Position numbers and translations under genes: made by a program
Assembly: GCF_018457165.1 (NCBI RefSeq)
Contig: NZ_JAFMNX010000002.1
Span: 124,001 to 188,000, forward strand
Direction of reading: 5' to 3'
Length of the DNA stretch: 64,000 nt
DNA from: Tianweitania aestuarii
GTDB taxonomy: Bacteria > Pseudomonadota > Alphaproteobacteria > Rhizobiales > Rhizobiaceae
In this document: in pieces, positions 8,415 through 18,161 of the stretch
How positions within the stretch are numbered: the first letter of the stretch is position 1
Layout: each line of letters starts with the position of its first letter
The notes under the pieces: model-generated
Databases searched by the model: none
Told to the model about the DNA's origin: nothing
The model's input: the letters and a program-made list of their open reading frames with translations, nothing else

Positions 8415-8843
8415 TCAGTTCGCAACAGTGATGCGCGTGTTGCCCGGTCCAACCTCGCGAACCAGATCATAGAAGGCCTTGGCGTTGCTGGTGGCCAACC
8501 GAACGCAGCCATGCGAGGCCGGTCGTCCCAGTCGGCTGACGGCATTGGTGCCATGCACCGCCCAACCCCTGTCATAGAACACGGCGTAAGGCATAGGCGC
8601 ATCGTCATATTTGCGCGACTTCCAGAGCTTGTGGATGCGGTAAGGCCGCCAGGTGCCGGCAGGCGTATCGTAGCCCTTGCGCGCGGTCGATACCTTCCAC
8701 GTGTAAAGAAGCTTGCCCTGCCGGCTGACCGTCATCGTCTGTGACGCGAGATCGACGCGCGCCACCACCGTCGCAGCATCGGCCAAGCTCGGCGTCACGC
8801 AAGAAAGACCAACAATTGCCAACCCCGCCCAGATCTTCGCCAT
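8415..8843 (-). CDS. Exported L,D-transpeptidase (YkuD domain)
   Basis: 142 residues. Residues 1-23 are a signal peptide (MAKIWAGLAIVGLSCV...LADA). The rest is one YkuD domain with the catalytic signature His97-GTN...His111-G-Cys113-VRL. Such enzymes make 3-3 cross-links in peptidoglycan or attach proteins to it in the periplasm. There is no extra peptidoglycan-binding domain, so this is a minimal form. Three start codons are possible; I chose the second ATG of the ATGATG pair (8843) because GGAGGG is then 5 nt away. Confidence 0.9.
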   Translation of the reverse strand: MAKIWAGLAIVGLSCVTPSLADAATVVARVDLASQTMTVSRQGKLLYTWKVSTARKGYDTPAGTWRPYRIHKLWKSRKYDDAPMPYAVFYDRGWAVHGTNAVSRLGRPASHGCVRLATSNAKAFYDLVREVGPGNTRITVAN

Positions 8844-8964
8844 CATACCCTCCGAAATCCTGCTGCTGCTCAACCTAGATGCAGGAGCTGAATCGTGCGT
8901 GAATCAGGTGGGAGTTTCGGCCCAGCCGCTTGCCAGACGGCCGCGACGCTGATGATATCGCGGT

Positions 8965-10242
8965 ATGACAGACAAGCTTCTCCGTGCCATCGACGATCGA
9001 GTCGATGATCTCATCGCCCTCACTCAGGACCTCGTGCGCTTTCCCACGATCAATCCGCCCGGCGAAGCTTACACACCTTGTGCGGAGTATATCGGCGAGC
9101 GCCTGATGGCTGGCGGCTTTGCGGTCGAATATGTGCGCGGAGAAGGCACTCCAGGTGACACGGACCGTTATCCTCGCACCAATGTCATTGCACGTTACGA
9201 AGGCAAGCGACCCGGCAAGGTCGTTCATTTCAACTCACATATCGACGTGGTGGAGGCCGGCGAAGGCTGGACGGTCGATCCGTTCGGTGGCGAGGTAAAG
9301 GACGGTCGCGTTTATGGCCGCGGCACCTGCGACATGAAGGGCGGGCTCGCCGCCTCCATCATCGCGGCCGAAGCGTTCATCGCCGAAAATCCCGACTTCG
9401 ATGGCGCGATCGAGATTTCCGGCACGGTGGATGAAGAATCCGGCGGTTATGGCGGCGTCGCTTATCTCGCCGGCAAGGGCTACTTTTCCGCTCCGCGCGT
9501 CGACCACGTCATCATTCCAGAGCCTTTGAACAAGGACCGCATCTGCCTCGGCCATCGCGGCGTGTGGTGGGCTGAGATCGAAACGAAGGGCCATATTGCC
9601 CATGGCTCTATGCCATTTCTGGGCGACTCGGCCGTGCGCCATATGGGTGCGCTGCTTCAGGCGTTTGAAGACGAGCTGTTTCCTGCGCTCGACAAGAAGC
9701 AGACGCAGATGCCGGTGGTGCCGGAAGGCGCGCGGCGATCCACGATGAACATCAACTCAATTCACGGTGGTCAGACCGAGGACTTCCGCCCCGGCCTGCC
9801 CTCTCCAACCGTACCGGACACCTGCCGTCTGGTGATCGACCGCCGCTTCCTGCTTGAAGAAGATCTCGATGCGGTGAAAAGCGAAGTCACCACCATCCTC
9901 GACCGGCTGAAATCAGATCGGCCGAAGTTCGATTACACGATCCGCGACCTCATGGAGGTCAAGCCAACCATGACCGAGCGCGATGCGCCCGTTGTGCAAG
10001 CGGTGGCGGAAGGTATTCACGCGATCTTCGACCGAGCACCGGATTACGTCATCTCTCCCGGTACTTACGACCAGAAGCATATCGCACGCATCGGCCACAT
10101 CTACGATTGCATCGCCTATGGTCCGGGCATCCTTGACCTCGCGCATCAGCCTGACGAATGGGTTGGAATCGAGGACATGGTGCAATCCGCAAAGGTCATG
10201 GCGCTGGCCCTGCGGCGGCTTCTGGGTGGTGGAGAAATCTAA
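8965..10242 (+). CDS. M20-family metallohydrolase (acetylornithine deacetylase / succinyl-diaminopimelate desuccinylase-like)
   Basis: 425 residues of the ArgE/DapE/M20 clan. Metal ligands are visible: His92 and Asp94 in FNSHIDVV, Asp123 in GRGTCDMKGG, the catalytic Glu pair in GTVDEESGG (about 157) and a late His in SPGTYDQKHIA. These zinc enzymes hydrolyse N-acyl or peptide bonds on small amino compounds in the cytosol. The gene is followed after 89 bp by a dipeptide-type ABC importer on the same strand, which suggests the imported ligand is an N-acyl amino acid or peptide that this enzyme cleaves. The exact substrate is unknown. Confidence 0.88.
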   Translation: MTDKLLRAIDDRVDDLIALTQDLVRFPTINPPGEAYTPCAEYIGERLMAGGFAVEYVRGEGTPGDTDRYPRTNVIARYEGKRPGKVVHFNSHIDVVEAGEGWTVDPFGGEVKDGRVYGRGTCDMKGGLAASIIAAEAFIAENPDFDGAIEISGTVDEESGGYGGVAYLAGKGYFSAPRVDHVIIPEPLNKDRICLGHRGVWWAEIETKGHIAHGSMPFLGDSAVRHMGALLQAFEDELFPALDKKQTQMPVVPEGARRSTMNINSIHGGQTEDFRPGLPSPTVPDTCRLVIDRRFLLEEDLDAVKSEVTTILDRLKSDRPKFDYTIRDLMEVKPTMTERDAPVVQAVAEGIHAIFDRAPDYVISPGTYDQKHIARIGHIYDCIAYGPGILDLAHQPDEWVGIEDMVQSAKVMALALRRLLGGGEI

Positions 10243-10331
10243 CCAGCTTATCCTGTATGACGAGAATGCCGATTTACTCGAGCGATCTTTCGAGCTTCAA
10301 TCAAGCAGACCAAATCTGCGGAGGGTAGACG

Positions 10332-11813
10332 ATGACCAAGTGGAAATCCGTTCTGGCGGCAACCCTGCTCGTGCTTTCGACCGGCACGGCAGCCTTTGCC
10401 GCCCGCACCGATCTCGTGCTTGGCATGGTGCTCGAATCACCGCATCTCGACCCCACCGCAGGTGCCGCAGCAGCGATCGACGAGGTCGTTTATACAAACC
10501 TGTTCGAGGGTCTGACCAAGATCGGACCCACCGGCGAGGTGCAGCCGGCTCTTGCTGAGAGCTGGGAAATCTCCGAGGACGGAAAGACCTACACGTTCAA
10601 GCTTCATACCGGCGTCAAATTCCACGACGGCACGGAGTTCAATGCAGAAGACGTCAAGTTCTCGCTGGAACGCGCGATCGCACCAGACACCGTCAACGCG
10701 CAGAAAGCTTTGTTCGCGCAGATCGACACGATCGACGTCGTCGATCCCGCCACGGTGAAGATTACGCTGAAGCAGCCGCAGGGCAACTTCCTCTACAATC
10801 TCGGCTGGGGGGATGCGGTGATCGTTGGTTCCGAAAGTGCCGCAACCAACAAGGAAAAGCCTGTCGGCACCGGTCCTTTCCGCTTCGAGAACTGGGCGCG
10901 CGGCTCGTCGATCACGCTGGTGAAGAACCCGGATTACTGGGGTGAGCCGGTTTCGCTCGATAAGGCCGAATTTCGCATCATTCCGGATGCGGCGGCGGCT
11001 GTGCCCGCCCTGCTTTCCGGCGACGTACAGGCATTCCCCAACGCCCCGGTGGGTGATGCGATCGAGCAGATCAAGGCGGATACGCGGCTGAAGGTCGTCA
11101 TCGGCTCGACCGAAGGCGAGACGATCCTGTCGATGAACAACAAGAAGGCGCCATTCGACAACAAGATGGTGCGCCAGGCGATTTCCTATGCGCTAGACCG
11201 CCAAGAGATCATCGCGGGCGCTTCGGAAGGTGGCTTGGGAATCCCGATCGGCTCCCACTTCGCTCCGCACAACTCCGCCTATGTCGACCTGACTGGCACG
11301 TATCCGCATGATGTCGAAAAAGCGAAAGCGCTGCTGGCCGAAGCCGGTGTCACCAACCTCAACGTGACCTTGAAGATGCCACCGCCTCAATATGCACGCC
11401 GTGGCGGCGAGATCATTGCCGCCGAGCTCGCTCAGGTCGGCATCAATGTCGAACTGATCCCGCTGGAATGGGCGCAGTGGCTGGAACAAGTCTTCACCGG
11501 CAAGGACTTCGACCTGACGATCATCAGCCATGTCGAGCCCAACGACATCGACATCTATGCCCGCCCCGACTACTACATCGGCTACCAGAATCCTGCCTTC
11601 AACAAGGTCATAGAAGAGCTGAACGTCACGACTGACGAGGCCAAGCGCAAGGAGCTTTACGGCCAAGCGCAGAAGATCCTGGCCGATGATGCTCCGGTCG
11701 GTTTCCTGTTCCAGCTGCCGAAACTCGGCGTCTGGGATGCGAAGCTGGAGGGTCTTTGGGAAAACACGCCAATTCCCGCTAATGACCTTACCAAGGTGAA
11801 GTGGACGGAATAA
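10332..11813 (+). CDS. Dipeptide/oligopeptide-type ABC transporter substrate-binding protein (SBP family 5)
   Basis: 493 residues with a signal peptide (residues 1-24, cleavage near AAFA-ARTD) and no lipobox, so it is free in the periplasm. The body has the family 5 pattern: LAESWEISEDGKTYTFKLHTGVKFHDGTEFNAEDVKFSLER and later NKMVRQAISYALDRQEII. It should deliver a peptide-like ligand to the two permeases encoded downstream. AGGGTAG lies before ATG 10332. The product list of the operon (hydrolase, binding protein, two permeases, double ATPase) is complete for one importer. Confidence 0.93.
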   Translation: MTKWKSVLAATLLVLSTGTAAFAARTDLVLGMVLESPHLDPTAGAAAAIDEVVYTNLFEGLTKIGPTGEVQPALAESWEISEDGKTYTFKLHTGVKFHDGTEFNAEDVKFSLERAIAPDTVNAQKALFAQIDTIDVVDPATVKITLKQPQGNFLYNLGWGDAVIVGSESAATNKEKPVGTGPFRFENWARGSSITLVKNPDYWGEPVSLDKAEFRIIPDAAAAVPALLSGDVQAFPNAPVGDAIEQIKADTRLKVVIGSTEGETILSMNNKKAPFDNKMVRQAISYALDRQEIIAGASEGGLGIPIGSHFAPHNSAYVDLTGTYPHDVEKAKALLAEAGVTNLNVTLKMPPPQYARRGGEIIAAELAQVGINVELIPLEWAQWLEQVFTGKDFDLTIISHVEPNDIDIYARPDYYIGYQNPAFNKVIEELNVTTDEAKRKELYGQAQKILADDAPVGFLFQLPKLGVWDAKLEGLWENTPIPANDLTKVKWTE

Positions 11814-11865
11814 GCGTGCTCGAGCAGCAGGATCAACGGCACGGCCTACCGGCCGTTCTCCGCGC

Positions 11866-12813
11866 ATGACCGGCTACATCCTGAACCGAATCCTGATCGG
11901 CTTTGCGACGCTGCTGCTCGCATCGATCGTCGTGTTCGGCGTGATGGAAGTGCTGCCGGGCGATCCGGCGCAGATCATGCTGGGCATGAGCGGCAGCCCG
12001 GAAGCGCTCGCCAGTCTGCGAACGCAGATGGGCCTCGATGAGCCGCTCCTCTGGCGCTACCTGCATTGGGCCGGCGGCCTGCTGATGGGCGATTTCGGAC
12101 GCTCCTACACCTATTCCTCGCCGGTGGCCGACCTCATTCGCGAACGGCTGATCGTTTCCCTGCCGCTTGCGCTGATGTCGCTGGTTCTATCGACCATTAT
12201 CGCGCTGCCCGTCGGCATCTTCGCGGCTGCGCGCCGGGGTCGATTGCCGGACACGCTGTCTATGGGTACGGCACAACTCGGCATTGCTATTCCGAACTTC
12301 TGGTTCGCCCTTCTCCTGATCTACTTGTTTGCGGTCTGGCTGCAATGGCTGCCGGCCGGAGGCTTTCCGGGCTGGAGCGGTGGCATTTGGAACGGGATCA
12401 AGTCGCTGATCCTGCCAGCCATCGCACTCGCTCTACCACAAGCCGCGATCCTGGCCCGCGTCACGCGCTCAGCCCTGCTGGACGTGCTCGGTGAGGACTA
12501 TATCCGCACCGCTCGTGCCAAGGGCCTGCCACGCGGTCGCGTATTGCGTCGTCATGCCCTGCGCAATGCGATGATCCCGGTGCTGACCATTCTCGGCCTG
12601 CAATTCGCCTTCCTGCTGGCCGGCACGATCATCATCGAGAACGTCTTCTATCTGCCTGGCCTTGGCCGCCTGATCTTCCAGGCCATCACTCAGCGGGACC
12701 TTATCGTGGTGGAAGGCGTCGTGATGCTGCTGGTCGCCTCGGTGATCGTGGTCAACATCCTGGTCGACCTCGCTTACGCAGTGGTTGATCCAAGGCTACG
12801 CGAGTCGGCATGA
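11866..12813 (+). CDS. ABC transporter permease, DppB type
   Basis: 315 residues with about six membrane helices. Typical DppB/GsiC features are the N-terminal MTGYILNRILIGFATLLLASIVVFGVMEVLPGDPA and the EAA loop DYIRTARAKGLPRGRVLRRHALRNAMIPV (about 205-235) that contacts the ATPase. It forms the membrane channel with the DppC-type partner. The stop overlaps the next start (ATGA at 12810), so the pair is translationally coupled. Confidence 0.93.
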   Translation: MTGYILNRILIGFATLLLASIVVFGVMEVLPGDPAQIMLGMSGSPEALASLRTQMGLDEPLLWRYLHWAGGLLMGDFGRSYTYSSPVADLIRERLIVSLPLALMSLVLSTIIALPVGIFAAARRGRLPDTLSMGTAQLGIAIPNFWFALLLIYLFAVWLQWLPAGGFPGWSGGIWNGIKSLILPAIALALPQAAILARVTRSALLDVLGEDYIRTARAKGLPRGRVLRRHALRNAMIPVLTILGLQFAFLLAGTIIIENVFYLPGLGRLIFQAITQRDLIVVEGVVMLLVASVIVVNILVDLAYAVVDPRLRESA

Positions 12814-13679
12814 GCACCCTTCCGGCGCAAACCACTGCACCAAGCCAAAGCTTCCTGCACATGGCGCTCGGCAACCGCTCATTCGTGGTTGGCGCGTTCA
12901 TCACGCTGGTCATTGCCGGCATGGCGCTGCTGTCGTTCATCTGGACGCCTTATCCGGTCACCGAACTGTCCGTGCTCAACAAGATGAAGGGGCTTTCAGC
13001 CGAGCACCTTTTCGGCACCGATCATTTTGGCCGCGATATCTTCTCGATGATCATGGTCGGCGCACGCGCCTCCATTGCCGTCGCGATCCTGGCCGTCGGC
13101 ATCGGCATCATTATCGGCGTGCCACTCGGCTGTTATGCAGCGGCAAGTGGCGGCTGGGTCGATGAGACGCTCATGCGCGTCAATGACCTGGTTTTTGCCT
13201 TTCCCGCACTGCTTTCGGCCATCATGATCACCGCCATCTTCGGGCCGGGGGCGACCAATGCCATCATTGCGATCGGTATCTTCAACATTCCGGTTTTTGC
13301 CCGGGTAGCGCGGGCCGGCGCTCTTTCGATTTGGCCGCGCGAATTCATCTTGGCCGCACGTGCATCCGGCAAGAACAAGGTGCTGATCACCATCGAGCAC
13401 ATCTTGCCCAACATCGTCAGCCTCTTGCTGGTTCAGGGCACGATCCAGTTCGCGCTCGGCATTTTGGCCGAAGCCGGACTTTCGTACCTTGGTCTCGGCA
13501 CACAGCCGCCCATGCCGTCATGGGGCCGCATGCTGTTTGATGCCCAGACCCGCATGATGAGCGCACCGCATTTGGCGATCTTTCCCGGCCTTGCCATCGT
13601 AATTACCGTTCTCGGCCTCAACCTGCTCGGCGATGGCGCGCGCGATATCCTCGACCCCCGGCTGAGGCGCGTTCGTTGA
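12810..13679 (+). CDS. ABC transporter permease, DppC type
   Basis: 289 residues. It has an N-terminal helix, the LFGTDHFGRDIFSMIMVGARASI signature of DppC proteins and an EAA loop (EFILAARASGKNKVLITIEHILPNIV), then GLSYLGLGTQPPMPSWGRML near the C-terminus. It pairs with the DppB-type permease. It overlaps the upstream gene by ATGA and the downstream ATPase gene by TTGA, giving a tightly coupled cassette. Confidence 0.93.
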   Translation: MSTLPAQTTAPSQSFLHMALGNRSFVVGAFITLVIAGMALLSFIWTPYPVTELSVLNKMKGLSAEHLFGTDHFGRDIFSMIMVGARASIAVAILAVGIGIIIGVPLGCYAAASGGWVDETLMRVNDLVFAFPALLSAIMITAIFGPGATNAIIAIGIFNIPVFARVARAGALSIWPREFILAARASGKNKVLITIEHILPNIVSLLLVQGTIQFALGILAEAGLSYLGLGTQPPMPSWGRMLFDAQTRMMSAPHLAIFPGLAIVITVLGLNLLGDGARDILDPRLRRVR

Positions 13680-15436
13680 GCCTGCTTGAGATCGAAAAAC
13701 TGACTTTGTCGATCGGCAATCTGCCGATCTTGGAAGGCATCGACCTCGCGCTCGAAAAGGGTGAGGTCATGGGCGTCGTAGGCGAGTCCGGGTCCGGCAA
13801 GTCGATGACAGCGCTGACCCTGATGCAGCTTCTGCCCTATGGCGCAAAAACCGGCGGTCGTCTTTCCTTCGACGGCAAGGATATTCTTCACGCTACAGAA
13901 GCCGAGATGCTGGCACTGCGTGGCGATGACATCGGCATGGTGTTCCAGGAGCCGATGACGGCTTTGAACCCCGTCAAGACGATCGGCGAGCAGGTCGCAG
14001 AAGGCATCCGCTGGCATACCAAGGCCAGCCGGGCCGATGCGGAAGCCCGTGCAGCCCGCATGCTCGATCGCGTCGGTCTGCCCCAATCCAAGTTCCCGCT
14101 GACACGCTATCCGCATCAACTGTCCGGCGGCCAGCGTCAGCGTGTGGTGATCGCAATTGCCTGCGCGTTGAAGCCGAAGCTGCTGGTGGCCGATGAGCCC
14201 ACCACTGCACTCGACGTGGTTTTGCAGAAGCAAATTCTCGATCTCTTGCGCGATCTGGTTGACGAGCAAGGCATGGGCCTTCTGCTGATCAGCCATGATC
14301 TGGCCGTCGTCGCCGAGATGGCTGACCGCATCACCATTATGCGCTATGGCAAGGTGATCGACAGCGGCGAAACATCGGCCGTGCTGAAGGCAAAAGCGCA
14401 TCCTTACACGGCGCAGCTCGCTGAAGCCTCTGCCCATGTGCCGGTAAACAGACGCAGCATATCGCCGTCTGTTCTGACGGGTAACATCGAACCAGCAACC
14501 GCGGCCCAGTCCTCATCAAACCTCGAGCATTCTGCTGCCGCGCAAGCCGCTAAAGAACGCCTTCCGGCCAAGGCCGGTTCACGTACAAAGCGCGATGCCA
14601 CCTTGCCGCCGCTCCTCACCGTTCAGTCCGTCACCCGCGATTATGCTGGCCGGCGCACGGGTCTGTTTTCCCGCGAAAAGTCATTCCGCGCAGTTGATGA
14701 CGTTAGCTTCACCGTGCGTTCTGGTCAGTCCGTTGCGCTTGTCGGCCGGTCCGGTTGCGGCAAGTCCACTCTGGCGCGGATGATCCTGGCGCTCGACCGC
14801 CCGTCTTCCGGCTCGATCACTTTCGACGGCCACCGGCTGGAAACAAGCAGGGATGCCGACCTGCGCGATGCCCGCCGCAACATGCAGGTCGTGTTTCAGG
14901 ACCCCTACGGCTCCTTCAATCCACGCCACCGCGTCGAACGTCTGATCGCCGAGCCTCTGCATCTCCTGCAAACAAAGCCATCGCGCGACGAACGCCGTGA
15001 TATGGTCGGTAAAGCGCTGGACCAGGTTGGCCTTTCCCCGGCAGACATGGACAAGTATCCGCATGAGTTCTCAGGCGGGCAACGCCAGCGCCTGTCGATC
15101 GCACGCGCCATCATCACTCGTCCGAAACTGATCGTTGCCGATGAGCCGGTGTCGGCGCTGGATGTCTCGATCCGCGCGCAGGTGCTGGATCTTTTCGCCG
15201 AACTAAACGAGCGTCTGGGCGTCGCCTATCTGTTTATCACGCATGACCTGACCGTGGCGCGCGCCATCACCGACGATGTGATGGTGATGCATGACGGCCG
15301 CATCGTTGAGAGCGGTGAAACCGGGGCAATCCTCGACCATCCCCAATCCGACGCCGCAAAAGCGCTGGTGGCTGCGGCACCCGATCTGAACAGGGCGCTC
15401 GCGGCCAGAGCTGGACGCATCAGCGCGGTGCGTTGA
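13676..15436 (+). CDS. Fused double ABC ATPase (DppD-DppF type) of a peptide importer
   Basis: 586 residues with two complete nucleotide-binding domains. Domain 1 has Walker A GESGSGKS (36-43), signature LSGGQRQRV and Walker B LLVADEPTTALD. Domain 2 has Walker A GRSGCGKS (about 357-364), signature FSGGQRQRL and Walker B LIVADEPVSALD. The linker (about 260-310) is Ala/Ser/Lys rich and looks disordered. Both sites appear competent, so one polypeptide replaces the usual DppD/DppF pair. The start is TTG 13676, overlapping the previous stop. The end overlaps by 17 bp the convergent TerB-like gene. Confidence 0.92.
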   Translation: MSLLEIEKLTLSIGNLPILEGIDLALEKGEVMGVVGESGSGKSMTALTLMQLLPYGAKTGGRLSFDGKDILHATEAEMLALRGDDIGMVFQEPMTALNPVKTIGEQVAEGIRWHTKASRADAEARAARMLDRVGLPQSKFPLTRYPHQLSGGQRQRVVIAIACALKPKLLVADEPTTALDVVLQKQILDLLRDLVDEQGMGLLLISHDLAVVAEMADRITIMRYGKVIDSGETSAVLKAKAHPYTAQLAEASAHVPVNRRSISPSVLTGNIEPATAAQSSSNLEHSAAAQAAKERLPAKAGSRTKRDATLPPLLTVQSVTRDYAGRRTGLFSREKSFRAVDDVSFTVRSGQSVALVGRSGCGKSTLARMILALDRPSSGSITFDGHRLETSRDADLRDARRNMQVVFQDPYGSFNPRHRVERLIAEPLHLLQTKPSRDERRDMVGKALDQVGLSPADMDKYPHEFSGGQRQRLSIARAIITRPKLIVADEPVSALDVSIRAQVLDLFAELNERLGVAYLFITHDLTVARAITDDVMVMHDGRIVESGETGAILDHPQSDAAKALVAAAPDLNRALAARAGRISAVR

Positions 15437-15851
15437 CGATCTCGGACGGTTCAATCTCGAGCAGCTTTAGCGCACGGGCGAGAAGCTGGACTTCCTGCTT
15501 TTCCAGGTGATGATCGGCCTTGGCGATCTCGGCCATATGCCGCGCCAGCAACTGCTTCCGATCATGATCAAGACGGCGAAAGATCGCCAGAGACTGCGCG
15601 ACGCTCGTTTCGTAGCCGTAGGTGCGAAGGTAATCCACGACATCATCGAGATCGGCTTCGTCGATGCCGAACGATCCCTGACAGATCCGACGCAAGGTCT
15701 CGAGTTCCGCATCGCTGATCTCGCCATCAGCCAGGATCATGCGGAAAAGCAGCAGGAGTTCTGCCGTGAGAATTGGATCTTCCGCTACCCGAGCGACGGC
15801 ATCTTCGGCGCCGAACACCGACTTCAGTTTGTTGATAAGCCCCTGCGGCAT
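15420..15851 (-). CDS. TerB-like (tellurite resistance fold) cytosolic protein
   Basis: 143 residues, all-helical and acidic. The pattern AELLLLFRMILADGEISDAELETLRRI and AKADHHLEKQEVQLLARALKLL is that of the TerB/DjlA-type domain with paired acidic loops that may bind metal. Family members are linked to tellurite resistance or stress but the function is undefined. I chose ATG 15851 because GGAG sits 7 nt upstream; an in-frame TTG lies 12 nt earlier. Its 3' end overlaps the ABC ATPase gene tail-to-tail by 17 bp. Confidence 0.82.
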   Translation of the reverse strand: MPQGLINKLKSVFGAEDAVARVAEDPILTAELLLLFRMILADGEISDAELETLRRICQGSFGIDEADLDDVVDYLRTYGYETSVAQSLAIFRRLDHDRKQLLARHMAEIAKADHHLEKQEVQLLARALKLLEIEPSEIVNAPR

Positions 15852-15974
15852 CGTTTGCTCCAATCCCCATTATTCGTTCGGCCAAGCACAGCTCGCCGCG
15901 TATATCGCTGCTGGAGCGGCTATTGCCGAACTGTTCGATGTCTTATGCCTCAATCCGCTACGAGTTGCATCCTC

Positions 15975-16760
15975 ATGCCTGAACTGACTTTTCACCTTCT
16001 GGCCATTCTTGCCATGACGGCCTTTGTGGCCGGCTTCATCGATTCCATTGCAGGTGGCGGAGGCCTCGTTGCCCTTCCGGCCTTGTTGCTGGCCGGTTTC
16101 CCGCCGGTTGAAGCGCTTGGCACCAACAAGCTGCAGGGGCTGTTCGGGTCGGCATCATCGACCATCGCTTATGCCCAGAAAGGCCATGTCGATTTGCGCA
16201 GTCAGCTGCCGGCGGCCGTTGCGTCTTGCATCGGCGGCATGTTCGGCGCTCTTCTGGCTGCCGTTCTGCCAGGCGAATGGCTGCAGCTGGTGTTGCCTTT
16301 TCTGCTAGTCGCGATCGCACTCTACTTCGCGCTCAAGCCTTCCATGGACGATGTCGACCGCGCGCAGCGTATGACACCGTTCTTGTTCAGCTTCACCGTG
16401 GTGCCGCTGATTGCCTTCTACGACGGCCTGTTCGGTCCGGGCACCGGATCCTTCTTCATGCTCGCCTTCGTGACATTGGCCGGCTACGGCCTGTTGAGGG
16501 CGACGGCGCATACCAAGCTGCTGAACTTTGCCTCCAACGTCGGTAGCTTCGGTGCTTTCGCGTTTGTTGGCGTGGTGGTGTGGAAGGCGGGCCTCGTCAT
16601 GGGCGTGGCGCAGTTTCTCGGCGCGCGACTTGGCGCAACGCTTGCCATGCGGGTCGGATCGCGGCTCATCCGCCCGCTGCTGGTTGTCACTTGTGTGGCG
16701 CTGGCGATCAAGCTGATGCTCGACCAAAACAACCCGTTCCACACCTACCTGTTCGGTTAA
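15975..16760 (+). CDS. TauE/SafE (YfcA-like) membrane permease
   Basis: 261 residues with about eight hydrophobic helices. The TauE/SafE family marks are FVAGFIDSIAGGGGLVALPALLLAG at the start and the repeat-related FYDGLFGPGTGSFFMLAFVTLAG in the middle, plus LGTNKLQGLFGS. Members move sulfite, sulfoacetate or other organosulfur anions across the inner membrane; this ligand is unknown. ATG 15975 begins at the first helix; reading further upstream in frame would run through the divergent TerB-like gene. Confidence 0.88.
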   Translation: MPELTFHLLAILAMTAFVAGFIDSIAGGGGLVALPALLLAGFPPVEALGTNKLQGLFGSASSTIAYAQKGHVDLRSQLPAAVASCIGGMFGALLAAVLPGEWLQLVLPFLLVAIALYFALKPSMDDVDRAQRMTPFLFSFTVVPLIAFYDGLFGPGTGSFFMLAFVTLAGYGLLRATAHTKLLNFASNVGSFGAFAFVGVVVWKAGLVMGVAQFLGARLGATLAMRVGSRLIRPLLVVTCVALAIKLMLDQNNPFHTYLFG

Positions 16761-16985
16761 GACCTTTATCGGCAAGGCTCTGAGCACGCGTTCGTACGAG
16801 CGGGTGATCGGATAATCACGTCTTGATATAGGCGGCCGTTCGGCGCTATCGACAGTGCCGAGAACCACTGGTCAAACGTTTGTTTGCTTGCGCGATCATG
16901 CACAGCCATTGTGCGCCGATGCGGATTGGAAGCATTCTGCCGAATGACTAGGATCGAACGAAAACACGCAGATTGGGAGGATGCC

Positions 16986-18161
16986 ATGGACGCGGCGGTT
17001 GAAACGGAAACGGGTCAGTTCGAGCTGAACTCCGACCAGCGTGCCATTCAGGAAATGGTGCAGGCTTTCGCAGCCGATCGGGTTGCGCCGAATGCGCTGG
17101 CTTGGGATCGGCGCGGCTTCTTCCCAAGCGACGTGGTGCGCGAAACCGCAGCGCTGGGCCTTGGCGGCATCTACGTCAACGACGATGTCGGCGGTTCGGC
17201 ACTGAGCCGGCTCGATGCCGTTCTGATCTTCGAGGCGCTCGCCACCGCCTGCCCTGCCTTCTCGTCTTTCATATCGATCCACAACATGGGCGCCTGGATG
17301 ATCGATCGCTTCGGCGATGAAAGCCAGCGCCAGCGTTTCCTTCCCAAGCTCACCTCCATGGAATGGCTGGCAAGCTATGCGCTGACCGAGCCCGGCGCCG
17401 GTTCTGACGCCGCCGCACTGCGCACCAAGGCTGTTCGCTCGAGCGGCAATGGCGACAGCTATGTGCTGAACGGCACCAAGCAGTTCATCTCGGGCGCGGG
17501 CGAAAACGAGCTTTACGTCGTGATGGCGCGCACGGGCCAGGATGGTCCGAAGGGTGTCTCCACCTTCGTGATCGAAAAGGACACGCCTGGCCTTTCCTTC
17601 GGTCCGGAAGAACAGAAGATGGGCTGGAAAATGCAGCCGACACGCCAGGTTATCTTCACCGACTGCGAAGTGCCGGCCGAGAACGTCCTGAGTGGCGAAG
17701 GGGCAGGCTTCCGCATCGCCATGGCCGGCCTCGACGGTGGCCGTCTCAACATTGCCGCCTGTTCGCTGGGCGGCGCGCAATCGGCGCTCGACAAGGCGCT
17801 GACCTATGCGGGTGAACGCAAGGCATTCGGCCAGACCATCGACCGCTTTCAGTCGCTGCAGTTCAAGCTGGCTGACATGGAGACCGCGCTGCAAGCCGCG
17901 CGCATCTTCCTTTACACCGCCGCTTCGAAGCTCGACGCAAAGGCCCATGACGCTGGCAAGTGGTCTGCCATGGCCAAGCGGTTTGTGACCGACACCGGCT
18001 TCGACGTCGTCAACGACGCACTGCAGGTGCATGGCGGTTACGGGTATCTCCATGATTATGGCATCGAGAAGCTGGTGCGCGATCTGCGCGTCCACCAGAT
18101 CCTCGAAGGCACGAACGAGATCATGCGCGTGATCATCGCGCGGAGTTTGATTGGGCGGTGA
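16986..18161 (+). CDS. Acyl-CoA dehydrogenase, probably isobutyryl-CoA dehydrogenase
   Basis: 391 residues with the three acyl-CoA dehydrogenase domains. FAD/substrate motifs are YALTEPGAGSDAAALRT (about 125-141), GTKQFISGAGE and QVHGGYGYLHDYGIEKLVRDLR near the C-terminus. The likely catalytic Glu is E374 in LEGTNEIMR. GGGAGG sits 5 nt before ATG 16986. The next gene encodes 3-hydroxyisobutyrate dehydrogenase, so I infer that this enzyme oxidises isobutyryl-CoA to methacrylyl-CoA in valine breakdown. A short-branched-chain substrate other than isobutyryl-CoA cannot be excluded. Confidence 0.88.
   Translation: MDAAVETETGQFELNSDQRAIQEMVQAFAADRVAPNALAWDRRGFFPSDVVRETAALGLGGIYVNDDVGGSALSRLDAVLIFEALATACPAFSSFISIHNMGAWMIDRFGDESQRQRFLPKLTSMEWLASYALTEPGAGSDAAALRTKAVRSSGNGDSYVLNGTKQFISGAGENELYVVMARTGQDGPKGVSTFVIEKDTPGLSFGPEEQKMGWKMQPTRQVIFTDCEVPAENVLSGEGAGFRIAMAGLDGGRLNIAACSLGGAQSALDKALTYAGERKAFGQTIDRFQSLQFKLADMETALQAARIFLYTAASKLDAKAHDAGKWSAMAKRFVTDTGFDVVNDALQVHGGYGYLHDYGIEKLVRDLRVHQILEGTNEIMRVIIARSLIGR

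Noticed and set aside
15507-15974. Long N-terminal extension of the TauE/SafE permease
   Set aside because: The extension is antisense to the TerB-like gene; the permease proper starts at 15975 at its first membrane helix.
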